A DNA stretch of 44,318 bases from NCBI GenBank assembly GCA_947455605.1, contig CANGOX010000017.1, positions 1-44,318 on the forward strand, given 5' to 3'. Each line of letters starts with the position of its first letter. Position 1 is the stretch's first letter. The position numbers and the translations under genes are program-made. Source of the stretch: Chitinophagaceae bacterium. Lineage in GTDB: Bacteria; Bacteroidota; Bacteroidia; Chitinophagales; Chitinophagaceae. The notes beneath the pieces were generated by a model. It was not told the DNA's origin and searched no databases. It worked only from the letters and a program-made list of their open reading frames with translations. Below, piece after piece: positions 1 to 9,091 of this stretch.

Positions 1-321
1 AATGGTATGGATAAAGTTATTTGTCCATCTTTCTGAAAATGTATGTACACCATTATCGAACCCTGTGATCGCGGTATCCAGACGGCTGATCATTTTTCCA
101 TAGCTGGCGATTACCTTAGACAAATTTGCTGTGTCAGTTTGCAGGTCTTCGATCATGGAAAGAATGTATTCCTTTTCGCGGTGTCTTTCCACAATCGATT
201 CCCGTTGGTTCTCTGCCAAAAAGCCAAGAAAAACAGCAAGAAACAACATAAGAAACTCCAAAACGTATTCACCCCATTTCTTTGAATGGGTTATGTGGTG
301 CGGATGTTTGTGTACTTCCAT
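1..321 (-). CDS. Membrane-anchored protein of unknown function, N-terminal part
   Basis: The reading frame runs from an ATG at 321 off the left edge of the window, so only the first 107 residues are visible. The start is rich in histidine and lysine (MEVHKHPHHITHSKKWGEY), followed by a single hydrophobic segment at about residues 20-38 (LEFLMLFLAVFLGFLAENQ) and then a charged, helical, probably extracytoplasmic part. This layout recalls a common Bacteroidota family of small single-pass proteins of unknown function; that is recognition by eye only. No catalytic motif is visible. The codon pattern and the uninterrupted frame make it a convincing gene. Its function cannot be inferred. Confidence 0.75.
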   Translation of the reverse strand, partial: MEVHKHPHHITHSKKWGEYVLEFLMLFLAVFLGFLAENQRESIVERHREKEYILSMIEDLQTDTANLSKVIASYGKMISRLDTAITGFDNGVHTFSERWTNNFIHTI

Positions 322-359
322 ATTTTCAGGATTCCTGATTTAAGATGATTGATAAGGAT

Positions 360-695
360 TCATTTAATCCGGGTGGGACATACAGATACAATATACAAAA
401 CTCCGGTATACATTCCACGCAATGACTGGCAGAGGGCCTTGCCTTACTGCAACCGCAACATAGATTCATTATCAAACGAAATAGTGATGGATGGCGCTTT
501 TGCCAAAGCCGAGTTTCTGTATTCGGGTATCATCACAAACTCACCGAGTTGTTTACTCACCTTTTGTATCACTTTCTCCCAAGCCAAACCCTTGTATTCG
601 GTTTTTGATAAGGAAGAAAATTCTGTTCTTCGCAGCGTCTCCGATAGGGACTCTGCGCTTAGGATTTCAAAGTAATCATTTGAAAACAGTGTGTG
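360..695 (-). pseudogene. Nonsense-interrupted gene remnant
   Basis: A minus-strand frame reads 83 codons to a TAA at 444-446, and the same frame then continues for 27 more codons to a TGA at 360-362. The residues around the stop read NESMLRLQ*GKALCQSLRG, which looks like one protein broken by a single nonsense change. There is no plausible start codon, and the upstream part (about residues 13-29) is encoded by a palindromic repeat at 631-657, so the 5' end has been replaced. The central part (EYKGLAWEKVIQKVSKQLGE) resembles a small alpha/beta domain; an STN-like domain is a weak guess. It is probably a decaying fragment rather than an expressed gene. Confidence 0.4.
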
Positions 696-837
696 TTAAG
701 AGCTCCGAATCCGCAGAGTCCTCTACCGAGAGACGTCTGCGGGGAACAATCTTGCTTTTTTCTTATTAAAAGGAGACCCTGAGGCAAATTAAGAGACATC
801 CACGGGGAACGTCTTTTTTAATGGGACACCCTGCGGA
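631..837. repeat. Cluster of REP-like palindromes and a direct repeat
   Basis: Two related palindromes lie at 631-657 and 712-741. Each has arms of the type CGCAGxGTC...GAC-CTGCG, and the two are inverted copies of one another. They are followed by two imperfect direct copies of a third motif (740-785 and 803-837), both beginning CGGGGAAC, containing a run of six T, and ending near CCCTGxGG. The cluster fills the gap between the gene remnant and the cassette-like region. No gene is visible in 700-915. Confidence 0.55.
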
Positions 838-915
838 GAATGAAAAAAACTGATGATGAAGTTAACAACTAAAAGCCAAATAGAATTCGGTCAAGCCCGA
901 TATTAGCTGATAGTA

Positions 916-972
916 GTACAACCGCCGATTGCTGTTCCGTCCGACAGCCTTGCGGCAAACCTTTTGTTGTGC
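916..972 (-). other. attC-like recombination site (candidate)
   Basis: On the minus strand the 57-nt segment starts GCACAAC and ends GTTGTAC, a near-complementary outer pair like the R''/R' cores of an integron attC site. Inside, GCCGCAAGGCTGT pairs with ACAGCAATCGGC with a small bulge, as in the imperfect stem of attC. It lies directly after the stop codon of the DUF433 gene. A matching half-core (GTTGTGC on the minus strand, 3120-3126) lies ahead of the first gene of the unit. This is the geometry of a gene cassette: half-core, genes, attC. No integrase is present in the window, and the cores deviate from GTTRRRY by one base. Confidence 0.45.
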
Positions 973-983
973 GTTCGTGCTTC

Positions 984-1313
984 TTATTCTCGAAAACTTG
1001 GTGGTGGTTTATCTTTCAAACCTCTAATCCTGTTTGCAAGGTCATGTCGTTTTTTAATAGAAAACTTAATTTCTTTAAGGGCTTTCTCAAACTCGATGAC
1101 ACCAACCAATTCCCAAGCATAACGAAGACAATTATGAATATCTGAAATAGTCAAACCTGGATTTGAGCTTAATAATTCATCTGTGGTTTTGCCTAAGGAC
1201 AACTGTCTTAATATTTCCCTAACAGAAATAGTCGTGTCTTTTAATAAAACCTCAACATATAACATATCTCCTTTTCCTTTCTCAAAATTGTCTTCAAAAT
1301 TATCTGTACTCAT
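984..1313 (-). CDS. DUF433 domain protein
   Basis: A 109-residue protein whose middle (about residues 20-70, from LLKDTTISVREILRQLSLGK to LTISDIHNCLRYA) matches the DUF433 pattern: a short strand, then V-x-x-IL-x-x-L-x-x-G, then an LT-x-x-DI-x-x-x-L-x-YA helix. DUF433 proteins are small winged-helix-like proteins often found as the antitoxin of toxin-antitoxin pairs. The usual 'P-x-I-x-G-T-R' lead-in is changed to LLKDTT here. It is the last gene of an AT-rich three-gene unit and follows the 79-residue gene by 30 bp. An antitoxin or regulator role for this unit is inferred, not shown. Confidence 0.75.
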   Translation of the reverse strand: MSTDNFEDNFEKGKGDMLYVEVLLKDTTISVREILRQLSLGKTTDELLSSNPGLTISDIHNCLRYAWELVGVIEFEKALKEIKFSIKKRHDLANRIRGLKDKPPPSFRE

Positions 1314-1343
1314 TAAAAAAGTTTGATTTTTTAAACAGGTTAT

Positions 1344-1583
1344 TTATTCAATATTATTCTCTTTAAGTTTATTAAGCTTTTCAATAATCGTGGTTTTTAT
1401 CACCTGCCTTTCTGCTGAAAATCTCTCTTTTATACTTTGTCTCAATTCTTCTGCAGTAACGCCCGATGATTTAAAATCATCTAACTCCAATACCTTTTCA
1501 ATGGTAGTTGGCATTATAGTTTTTTCTTTACGCATTTTGGTAAATGCAAATTCTGTCCAGTATTCAACTTTCTCCTTGTTCAT
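1344..1583 (-). CDS. Small hypothetical protein of the cassette-like unit
   Basis: A 79-residue, highly charged, mostly helical protein (lysine- and glutamate-rich) with no motif I recognise. Its ATG at 1583 lies inside the 3' end of the upstream nuclease-like gene, giving a 20-bp overlap in another frame and suggesting translational coupling. It is followed 30 bp later by the DUF433 gene. Position and low GC match its two neighbours, so the three were probably acquired together. The sequence alone cannot say whether it bridges the nuclease and the DUF433 protein. Confidence 0.65.
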   Translation of the reverse strand: MNKEKVEYWTEFAFTKMRKEKTIMPTTIEKVLELDDFKSSGVTAEELRQSIKERFSAERQVIKTTIIEKLNKLKENNIE

Positions 1584-3060
1584 TTGTATCGGGTCTTTCT
1601 GGTATATAAAGTGGTAGTTGATTTAAGCCGTCAGTAATTTTAATATCCTCAATTGAAATCCCCTTTGTTGATGCATCTATTCTCAATTTCTTGGTGCTCT
1701 TTTCTAACTCGGTTATGCTAATGGCTTTAACTCTTTTTTCTTGCGGTGGGTTTAGTTTTTCTGCTTTTTCAAATTCAACGACCTTTTCAAGAATATCACT
1801 GGGTAGGTCACTTTCACACTTGTAAGCAAGCTCCATAAATTGATTTATAAAGTAAGTGTCAATTTGAATTCTTCGTTTTGATAAATGAGCAAACTTCCCA
1901 AGAACTCGACATATATTTTCTCTGTCTTCTGGATTAAGTTGTTCTGCAAAATCATACTCTTCAATTTTTTTCAAGCTAAGAATGATTGGTTCTAAGGAGT
2001 CAAGCGTAATAACGAAAACATCATAGTCGGCTAAAGAGTAAACATAGTTTTTAATGACCTCCAAAGTATTCGATGGTATCACAAAGAATATCCATTTTTT
2101 TACATTATCCTCTTTGGCATATTTTTTTGCTTTTTCTGATTGCTCTTTTATATAAGTAGGGAAATTGTTAAGGTCTTCGCCTCGGGGGCTTTTTGCGTCA
2201 AAGACTACAAACTCCCCACAAATTTTTAAAGTGTTGTCTGGCTCACCTTTAAACGAAACTTTATCGACATATTCAATTGTGTGCTTGCCAGATATTGACT
2301 TGATTGCTTGCTTTACATTTTCTTGATGATTTGTCCATGTAAGCTTCAAATTCTTTAACCTTTCAATTTCATCATTATGCTTGTCTTGGACTTCCTTATC
2401 TCTTGCAGTTTGAATAGTATCTTGTATATTTTTTAAAGTGGCAGTCTGTTGTAAATGCTCTTGTTTTCTGGCATCTTCGCTTGTAAGCAATTGACTATTT
2501 TGTTCCTTAATTTTTGAAAGTTCTTCTTGCACTTTCTCTAAATCTTTCTTAATATTCGCTAATTCTATATCCAATTCTCCTTTTCTTTTGTTCAAATCCA
2601 ATATTGTCTGGGTGTTTGTTGCTTCATTTTCAGATAGCTTTTTGTTGTCTCTTAAAAGCTGTTCATTCTTTTCGGTAAATAATCTATTGTCACTTGTAAG
2701 TTGATTTATTCTTTCTTGTTGACCTCCAATTGTTGTATTAGCAGACGAAAGCTCTGATGTGAGGGTGAAAATTTTAGTTGAATTTCCATCGACCGATAAA
2801 TTCAGTTTGTCTATTTCTGCTTGTTTTTTAATTAAGTCTTCGTTTGATATTTTTAAGTCTTTCGTTAAGTTGGAAATTGATTGTTCAGAGGTTAAACTTT
2901 GCGATTGCAGATTTTCATTATTTGTCAAAAGCTTTTGAATATCAGCAGAAGCGTCAATAAGTTGATTTTTTATTTTAGACCATCTAAAAATCCTGCTCCA
3001 AAACCCTAGTGTTTTGAGATTGTCAAGGAGCCTTTTTAGATTGTCGTAGTTGTTGTCCAT
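1564..3060 (-). CDS. Coiled-coil protein with RmuC-like PD-(D/E)xK nuclease domain
   Basis: A 498-residue protein. Residues about 35-250 are a long coiled coil (repeated LxxxxxL with K/E/N/Q). A globular domain follows at about 255-400 with G272-E-P-D275, then a strand ending F-D288-A-K290, a PD-(D/E)xK-type core. Order and spacing (coiled coil, then a nuclease core with 'DAKSP') resemble RmuC proteins, whose motif is 'DAKFP', but the rest is divergent and the N-terminal membrane anchor of RmuC is not clear here. It is the first gene of the AT-rich unit and overlaps the next gene by 20 bp. The base composition is visibly lower in GC than uvrB next door, pointing to transfer. A DNA-acting role, perhaps defence, is inference. 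Confidence 0.6.
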   Translation of the reverse strand: MDNNYDNLKRLLDNLKTLGFWSRIFRWSKIKNQLIDASADIQKLLTNNENLQSQSLTSEQSISNLTKDLKISNEDLIKKQAEIDKLNLSVDGNSTKIFTLTSELSSANTTIGGQQERINQLTSDNRLFTEKNEQLLRDNKKLSENEATNTQTILDLNKRKGELDIELANIKKDLEKVQEELSKIKEQNSQLLTSEDARKQEHLQQTATLKNIQDTIQTARDKEVQDKHNDEIERLKNLKLTWTNHQENVKQAIKSISGKHTIEYVDKVSFKGEPDNTLKICGEFVVFDAKSPRGEDLNNFPTYIKEQSEKAKKYAKEDNVKKWIFFVIPSNTLEVIKNYVYSLADYDVFVITLDSLEPIILSLKKIEEYDFAEQLNPEDRENICRVLGKFAHLSKRRIQIDTYFINQFMELAYKCESDLPSDILEKVVEFEKAEKLNPPQEKRVKAISITELEKSTKKLRIDASTKGISIEDIKITDGLNQLPLYIPERPDTNEQGES

Positions 3061-3504
3061 TTATTAGGGATTTAGAAATATTTATTCTTTGAAGTTAGGA
3101 ACTGTCGTCACAGCATAACGCACAACACTTAAATATACGCAACGCTATACGTTAAACATGCGTATATCCACCCAAAATGTCTGGATATATGCAATTGCAA
3201 TTGCGTTTTTTAGGTATCTGTAAAATAAGCAAATTCCCAAATACGAATACCGGGAGAAACCCCGTATTTCATTTTCATTGTAAAGCATTAAAAGAGGTTG
3301 CCCCACATTGCCCCGAACGTACAAGTGTGCGACGCAACAGACGATACCATAAAAAACAAAAGCCAGCCCCATAAAAAAACCCTTCTTAAATTTGTAACGT
3401 GTGAACGCTAAACGCCTAAGGCATAACGCGTAACGCAACGTTTACGCTGAAGGCTTAACGCAGAACGCCTAACGCAACCCCAAACCCCAAACTCCAAACC
3501 AGCA
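3061..3504. repeat. Gene-free spacer with AACGC-type word repeats
   Basis: This spacer separates the cassette-like unit from uvrB. At 3112-3160 and again at 3394-3477 it holds variants of the words TAACGC, AACGCC and GCGTAACGC in rapid succession. A small hairpin lies at 3160-3192 (arms TATATCCA / TGGATATA, 11-nt loop), and a second palindromic stretch surrounds 3241-3270. The half-core GCACAAC (plus strand) of the proposed cassette is at 3120-3126. The open frame on the minus strand here follows the repeats and shows no protein-like pattern, so I do not call a gene. Confidence 0.5.
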
Positions 3505-5527
<2,023 letters not shown>

Positions 5528-5550
<23 letters not shown>

Positions 5551-5690
5551 AAAAGGGGCGTCATTGCGAGGAGGAACGACGAAGCAAACTGTGGGTTATC
5601 GATGAGGGAAATTGCTATTGTTAGTTAACACTGAATTCCAGTCGCGCTAATAGTTAGGTCCACAGATTGCTTCGTTCCTCGCAATGACGC
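5528..5690. repeat. Palindromic TCATTGCGAGGA repeat, copy 1
   Basis: A composite repeat: a leader of AATTTGAAAATATGC / AATTTGAAAA words (5528-5552), then a large inverted repeat from 5559 to 5690. The outer arms are CGTCATTGCGAGGA... and ...TCCTCGCAATGACG, and inside them GCAAACTGTGG pairs with CCACAGATTGC. The loop contains 'ATTGCTATTGTTAG', which recurs in copies 2 and 3. It carries no coding capacity. The size and terminal inverted repeats suggest a MITE- or REP-like non-autonomous element; no transposase is in the window. Confidence 0.75.
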
Positions 5691-5754
5691 GAGGAAAAGC
5701 CCTTGCGTCTTTGCGGTTAAGAAAAAATCACCCATCAATAAACCAGACACAAAT

Positions 5755-6081
5755 ATGAAACAACTCCTCACCATCCTTGCACTAACTCTAACTACGCTTA
5801 CCCTTACTGCACAATCGCATAAAACACCAGATGCTTCCAAACCCATCCAGCATGTAGAAGCCGCCTGCGGCAAATGTCAGTTTGGGTTAAAGAGTAAAAC
5901 CTGCGATCTGGCTGTGCGCATAAACGGCAAATCGTATTTTGTAGATGGTGTACATATCGATTCGCTGGGTGATGCACATGCGAAGGACGGAATGTGTAAT
6001 GCGATTAGAAAAGCGGATGTGCAGGGGGAGATCGTGAAAAATCGATTTAAGGCGGGTTATTTTGTGTTGGGGAAGAAATAG
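5755..6081 (+). CDS. Secreted DUF6370 family protein
   Basis: A 108-residue protein with an N-terminal signal peptide (MKQLLTILALTLTTLTLTAQ) and a compact domain carrying four cysteines (C38, C41, C50, C81) in the pattern ACGKCQFG...CDLAVRINGKSYFVDG...CNAIRKA. This matches my memory of the DUF6370 family of Bacteroidota. The Cys-x-x-Cys pair and the nearby histidines could bind a metal or form disulfides in the periplasm, but the function is unknown. The gene stands alone between two copies of the palindromic repeat. Confidence 0.75.
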   Translation: MKQLLTILALTLTTLTLTAQSHKTPDASKPIQHVEAACGKCQFGLKSKTCDLAVRINGKSYFVDGVHIDSLGDAHAKDGMCNAIRKADVQGEIVKNRFKAGYFVLGKK

Positions 6082-6279
6082 AATTTGAAAATGTGCAAAT
6101 TTGAAAATGAGTCGTCATTGCGATTCCGGCTTAGCCGGGAGAATCAAACTGTGGGTTATCGTTGAGTGAAATCGCTATTGTTAGAGCGTTCTGAAAAGCG
6201 GTCCCGCCCATTGTTCGAGCCACAGATTGCTTCCTCCTTCGCTATCGCTGCGGGGGACACGGTCGTTCCTCGCAATGAT
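6081..6279. repeat. Palindromic TCATTGCGA repeat, copy 2
   Basis: The leader words GAATTTGAAAATGTGCAAATTTG (split over 6081-6109) again precede a large inverted repeat, here 6113-6279, starting GTCATTGCGA and ending TCCTCGCAATGA. The inner arms CAAACTGTGG and CCACAGATTG and the internal 'GCTATTGTTAGAGCG' segment are shared with the other copies. Extra internal hairpins are present, such as TCCGGCTTAGCCGGGA near 6125. The OsmC gene starts 41 bp later. Confidence 0.75.
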
Positions 6280-6319
6280 CTCAACTACTGCTCTTCCTTA
6301 CGAGGCCGAAAAACACACC

Positions 6320-6790
6320 ATGAACAAACAACACACTTACACCCTCACCACAAAATGGACCGGCAATACCGGCACGGGTACCTCTGCCTATAAAGCCTAC
6401 GAAAGAGAACACAAGATCGAAAAAGAGAACAAGCCGCATATTTTATTATCCTCAGACCCTTCGTTTAGGGGAGACAAAACCCGATACAATCCGGAAGAGT
6501 TACTGGTAGCGTCATTGTCTTCCTGCCATATGTTATGGTATTTACATCTTTGTTCAGAAGCGGGGGTGATCGTTGTTGATTATGTAGATAATGCGAGTGG
6601 TATCATGGAAGAAACGGCTGATGGTGGCGGAAGGTTTGTGGAAGTTACTTTGCATCCTGTGGTTACGGTTACGGATGCATCCATGACAGAGAGGGCAAAC
6701 GCTTTGCATCATAAAGCGAATGAACTTTGTTTTATTGCGAACTCGGTGAATTTTGTGGTAAAGCATGAGAGCAGCTGTGTGGTGGCTTAA
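6320..6790 (+). CDS. OsmC family protein (YhfA-like)
   Basis: A 156-residue OsmC/Ohr superfamily protein. These are cytoplasmic thiol-dependent proteins, many of which reduce organic hydroperoxides. Visible features are the N-terminal strand TYTLTTKWTGNTGTGT, the 'YNPEELLVASLSSCHM' segment with C69, and the second conserved position C137 (NELCFIANS). The spacing fits a Cys pair on the two central helices; C78 is an extra cysteine. I chose the ATG at 6320 because the upstream in-frame extension lies within the palindromic repeat and does not look like protein. No partner gene is in the same operon. Confidence 0.88.
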   Translation: MNKQHTYTLTTKWTGNTGTGTSAYKAYEREHKIEKENKPHILLSSDPSFRGDKTRYNPEELLVASLSSCHMLWYLHLCSEAGVIVVDYVDNASGIMEETADGGGRFVEVTLHPVVTVTDASMTERANALHHKANELCFIANSVNFVVKHESSCVVA

Positions 6791-6816
6791 CCGCAAAGGC
6801 GCCAGGGACGCGTGGG

Positions 6817-6904
6817 TTCGCTAAGAGAGAAACTAAGAAAAAGAGAGAGATCGAATCTCAGCAACCCCTCTTTTTCTTCTTTTCTTCGTTCTTCTCTTAG
6901 CGAA
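6817..6904. repeat. Inverted repeat / hairpin
   Basis: A long imperfect hairpin downstream of the OsmC gene: TTCGCTAAGAGA at the left pairs with TCTCTTAGCGAA at the right, followed inward by A/G-rich and T/C-rich arms (AAAAAGAGAG with CTCTTTTTC). It could act as a transcription terminator in either direction. The words just before it (CCGCAAAGGCGCCAGGGACGC) belong to a family of repeats that recurs at 31095-31152. Confidence 0.55.
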
Positions 6905-6959
6905 ATAATTGCCACCAGAAGCACTTACATTTACAGAAGGCTTCGCAGCCAACCACACC

Positions 6960-7547
6960 ATGAAAAAAATAGCCGTACTCTTATTTACAGATTTTGAAAC
7001 GCTTGATGTGTTTGGTCCCGTAGAGATCTTTGGGATCATGAAAGAGGAGTATGAAATTTCTTTTTATTCACTGGATGGTGGTGTGGTAAAGAATGGTCAT
7101 GGGGTTGCTGTTCTTTCGGAAAAACTCGACACTATTAAAAAAGGGGTAAATGTTTTTCTGATACCGGGTGGCTGGGGAACAAGGCCTGAAGTAAACAATG
7201 TGGCACTTATAGCATTGATCAAAGAAATAGCAGCGGCCAGTAACCATGTGCTAACGGTTTGTACCGGTACAGCCTTATTGGCCCGAACAGGATTACTGGA
7301 TGGCAGAAAAGCCACATCCAATAAAAGAGCGTTTGATTGGGTGATGGAGCAGGGCAATGCTGTTGAATGGATTAGAAAAGCCAGATGGGTGGTGGATGGA
7401 AAATATTATACCTCATCCGGCGTAAGCGCGGGAATGGATATGGTGTTGGGGTTTATAGAAGATATACATGGGTTAGAACTGGCGCTGGATCTGGCCAACA
7501 GAATTGAATACAACTGGAACCGCGATAAGGACGAAGATAATTTTTAA
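6960..7547 (+). CDS. DJ-1/PfpI family protein
   Basis: A 195-residue class I glutamine amidotransferase-like protein of the DJ-1/PfpI superfamily. The early strand and acidic residue (VLLFTDFETLDVFGP, E13/D16), the glycine-rich turn (IPGGWGTR, 68-75), and the nucleophile elbow with Cys101 in LTVCTGTALLARTGLLDGRK are all present. The arrangement resembles the isonitrile hydratase and AraC-linked subgroup rather than true DJ-1, but substrate cannot be told from sequence. I take the ATG at 6960 (MKKIAVLLF), where the domain begins; the upstream in-frame extension is repeat sequence. Confidence 0.88.
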   Translation: MKKIAVLLFTDFETLDVFGPVEIFGIMKEEYEISFYSLDGGVVKNGHGVAVLSEKLDTIKKGVNVFLIPGGWGTRPEVNNVALIALIKEIAAASNHVLTVCTGTALLARTGLLDGRKATSNKRAFDWVMEQGNAVEWIRKARWVVDGKYYTSSGVSAGMDMVLGFIEDIHGLELALDLANRIEYNWNRDKDEDNF

Positions 7548-7583
7548 GGTTTTTGCTATTGAATGCTATTCAACATAGGGTTA

Positions 7584-7655
7584 GTTCTCTGCGGTGAAAA
7601 AAATCTTAACTACGGTTGATTGCTTCCATTCTGAAAGCCATTCACCGCAGAGAAC
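7584..7655. repeat. 15-bp inverted repeat
   Basis: GTTCTCTGCGGTGAA at 7584-7598 is repeated perfectly inverted at 7641-7655 with a 42-nt loop. It lies between the DJ-1/PfpI gene and the chitinase gene. It may be a REP-type element or a weak terminator. No T-run follows it. Confidence 0.6.
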
Positions 7656-7729
7656 GGGAGAACAGTGAGTTTTCGCAGAGGGTTTACCGAAGTAATACGA
7701 TATTTTCTACACAACCTGATATGACGAGC

Positions 7730-8824
7730 ATGAAAAAAGCACTGCTTTTTGGTTTGGTATTCTTCTCTGCACAGATCGTGTTTTCTCAAAAAAAACCATT
7801 TGCTGTATTTGGTTATTATGCCGGAAGGCCCAATTTCATTGATAGTTTTCCCGTAGAAAAATTAACCCATCTCTGTTTTAGTTTTACGCATTTAAAAGGA
7901 AGCCGGATAGCTTTGGGTAATGCCAGAGATAGTGCAGGGTTGGCGAACTGTGTGTTATTAAAAAAACGAAACCCGCAACTGAAAGTGATCGTGTCGATGG
8001 GAGGATGGACGGGTTGTTATTCCTGTTCAGAAGTGTTCAGCACCGATAGTTCCCGAAAGGTATTTGCTTCTTCTACCAAACAATTGCTGGATTATTTTAA
8101 AGCGGATGGCATTGATCTTGACTGGGAATACCCGGCCATCAAAGGTCCGCCGGGACATCCATATATGTTAAGTGATAAAGACAATTTTACTGCGCTGATC
8201 AAAACCCTGCGAGACAGTTTGGGGAAAGAAAAAGAACTCAGTTTTGCCGCGGGTGGTTTTACGCAATACATCAACGAATCGGTTGACTGGAAAAAAGTAG
8301 TGCCGCTGGTAAACAGGATCAATATCATGACGTATGATCTGATTGGAGGATATGATACGGTTACTGGTCATCATACAGCCATGTATTCCACACCGCAACA
8401 AAAAGAATCCTGCGATAATGCGGTAAAGATGTTACTGGCCAAGGGTGTACCCGCAAATAAATTATTGATCGGTGCGGCATTCTATGCGCGCATCTGGCAG
8501 AATGTAGAAGCACTGAATGATGGACTTTATGGCAAAGGAAAATTCTTACGCGGAGTTTCGTATCGTGGCTTCAATCCAATATTTTCTTCCGATAGTGGCT
8601 TTGTATATCACTGGGATAAAACTGCTTCAGCACCGTATTTCTATAACGAAAAGAAAAAATGGTTTGTAACTTTTGATGACAGTACTTCCATTGCGATAAA
8701 AACCAATTATGCTATAAAGAAAAAACTGAACGGCATAATGTTCTGGCAAATGGCGGATGATGCATTTAGTAATGGGTTGTTGGAAGTGGTGGATGAGACG
8801 AGAAGAAGGTTGGGTAGTAGATAA
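7730..8824 (+). CDS. Glycoside hydrolase family 18 chitinase
   Basis: A secreted GH18 enzyme of 364 residues that hydrolyses beta-1,4-GlcNAc polymers (chitin or a related oligosaccharide). It has a signal peptide (MKKALLFGLVFFSAQIVFSQ), the barrel strand KVIVSMGGW (85-93), and the catalytic DxxDxDxE motif as DGIDLDWE (126-133), with E133 as proton donor. The later barrel segments INIMTYDL and the terminal GIMFWQMADD are present. An ATG nine bases upstream (7721) is equally possible. No carbohydrate-binding domain or C-terminal sorting domain is visible. It fits with NagA (39915-41021), which deacetylates GlcNAc-6-phosphate, but the genes are far apart. Confidence 0.92.
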   Translation: MKKALLFGLVFFSAQIVFSQKKPFAVFGYYAGRPNFIDSFPVEKLTHLCFSFTHLKGSRIALGNARDSAGLANCVLLKKRNPQLKVIVSMGGWTGCYSCSEVFSTDSSRKVFASSTKQLLDYFKADGIDLDWEYPAIKGPPGHPYMLSDKDNFTALIKTLRDSLGKEKELSFAAGGFTQYINESVDWKKVVPLVNRINIMTYDLIGGYDTVTGHHTAMYSTPQQKESCDNAVKMLLAKGVPANKLLIGAAFYARIWQNVEALNDGLYGKGKFLRGVSYRGFNPIFSSDSGFVYHWDKTASAPYFYNEKKKWFVTFDDSTSIAIKTNYAIKKKLNGIMFWQMADDAFSNGLLEVVDETRRRLGSR

Positions 8825-8825
8825 A

Positions 8826-9026
8826 GTAATTTGAAAATTTGAAAATATGCAAATTTGAAAATGGGATGTACGTCATTGCGATGAACGAAGCAAACTGTGG
8901 GTCGTTGTAGGGTGGGATTGCTATTTAGGAGCGTTTTCGGAAGAGCGATCCCGCAAAAATTTTAGTCCACAGTTTGCTTCCTCCTACGCTATCGCTGCGG
9001 CGGACACGTCGTTCCTCGCAATGACG
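8826..9026. repeat. Palindromic TCATTGCGA repeat, copy 3
   Basis: The leader AATTTGAAAAT words (8828-8861) precede a large inverted repeat at 8871-9026 beginning CGTCATTGCGATGAACGAAG and ending GTTCCTCGCAATGACG. Inner arms CAAACTGTGG and CCACAGTTTG and the segment 'GAGCG...TCCCGC' match copy 2. All three copies in this window have the leader on the same side, so the leader is part of the unit. Confidence 0.75.
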
Positions 9027-9029
9027 GCA

Positions 9030-9070
9030 AGAAAAAGAGAGTCTTCGAAATTCGGAGACTCTCTTTTTCT
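9030..9070. terminator. Bidirectional intrinsic terminator
   Basis: A perfect 15-bp stem (AGAAAAAGAGAGTCT at 9030-9044 pairing with 9056-9070) with an 11-nt loop that itself can form CGA/TCG. Each arm carries an A-run or T-run, so it can terminate in both directions. It sits between the chitinase gene (plus) and the DUF418 operon (minus), where convergent transcripts meet. Confidence 0.85.
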
Positions 9071-9091
9071 TTGTTCTTCTCTTAACGAAAC

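Noticed and set aside
3145..3438. Open minus-strand frame of 97 codons between the cassette and uvrB
   Set aside because: It runs through word repeats and hairpins and has odd composition and no family features, so it is more likely an open frame by chance than a gene.
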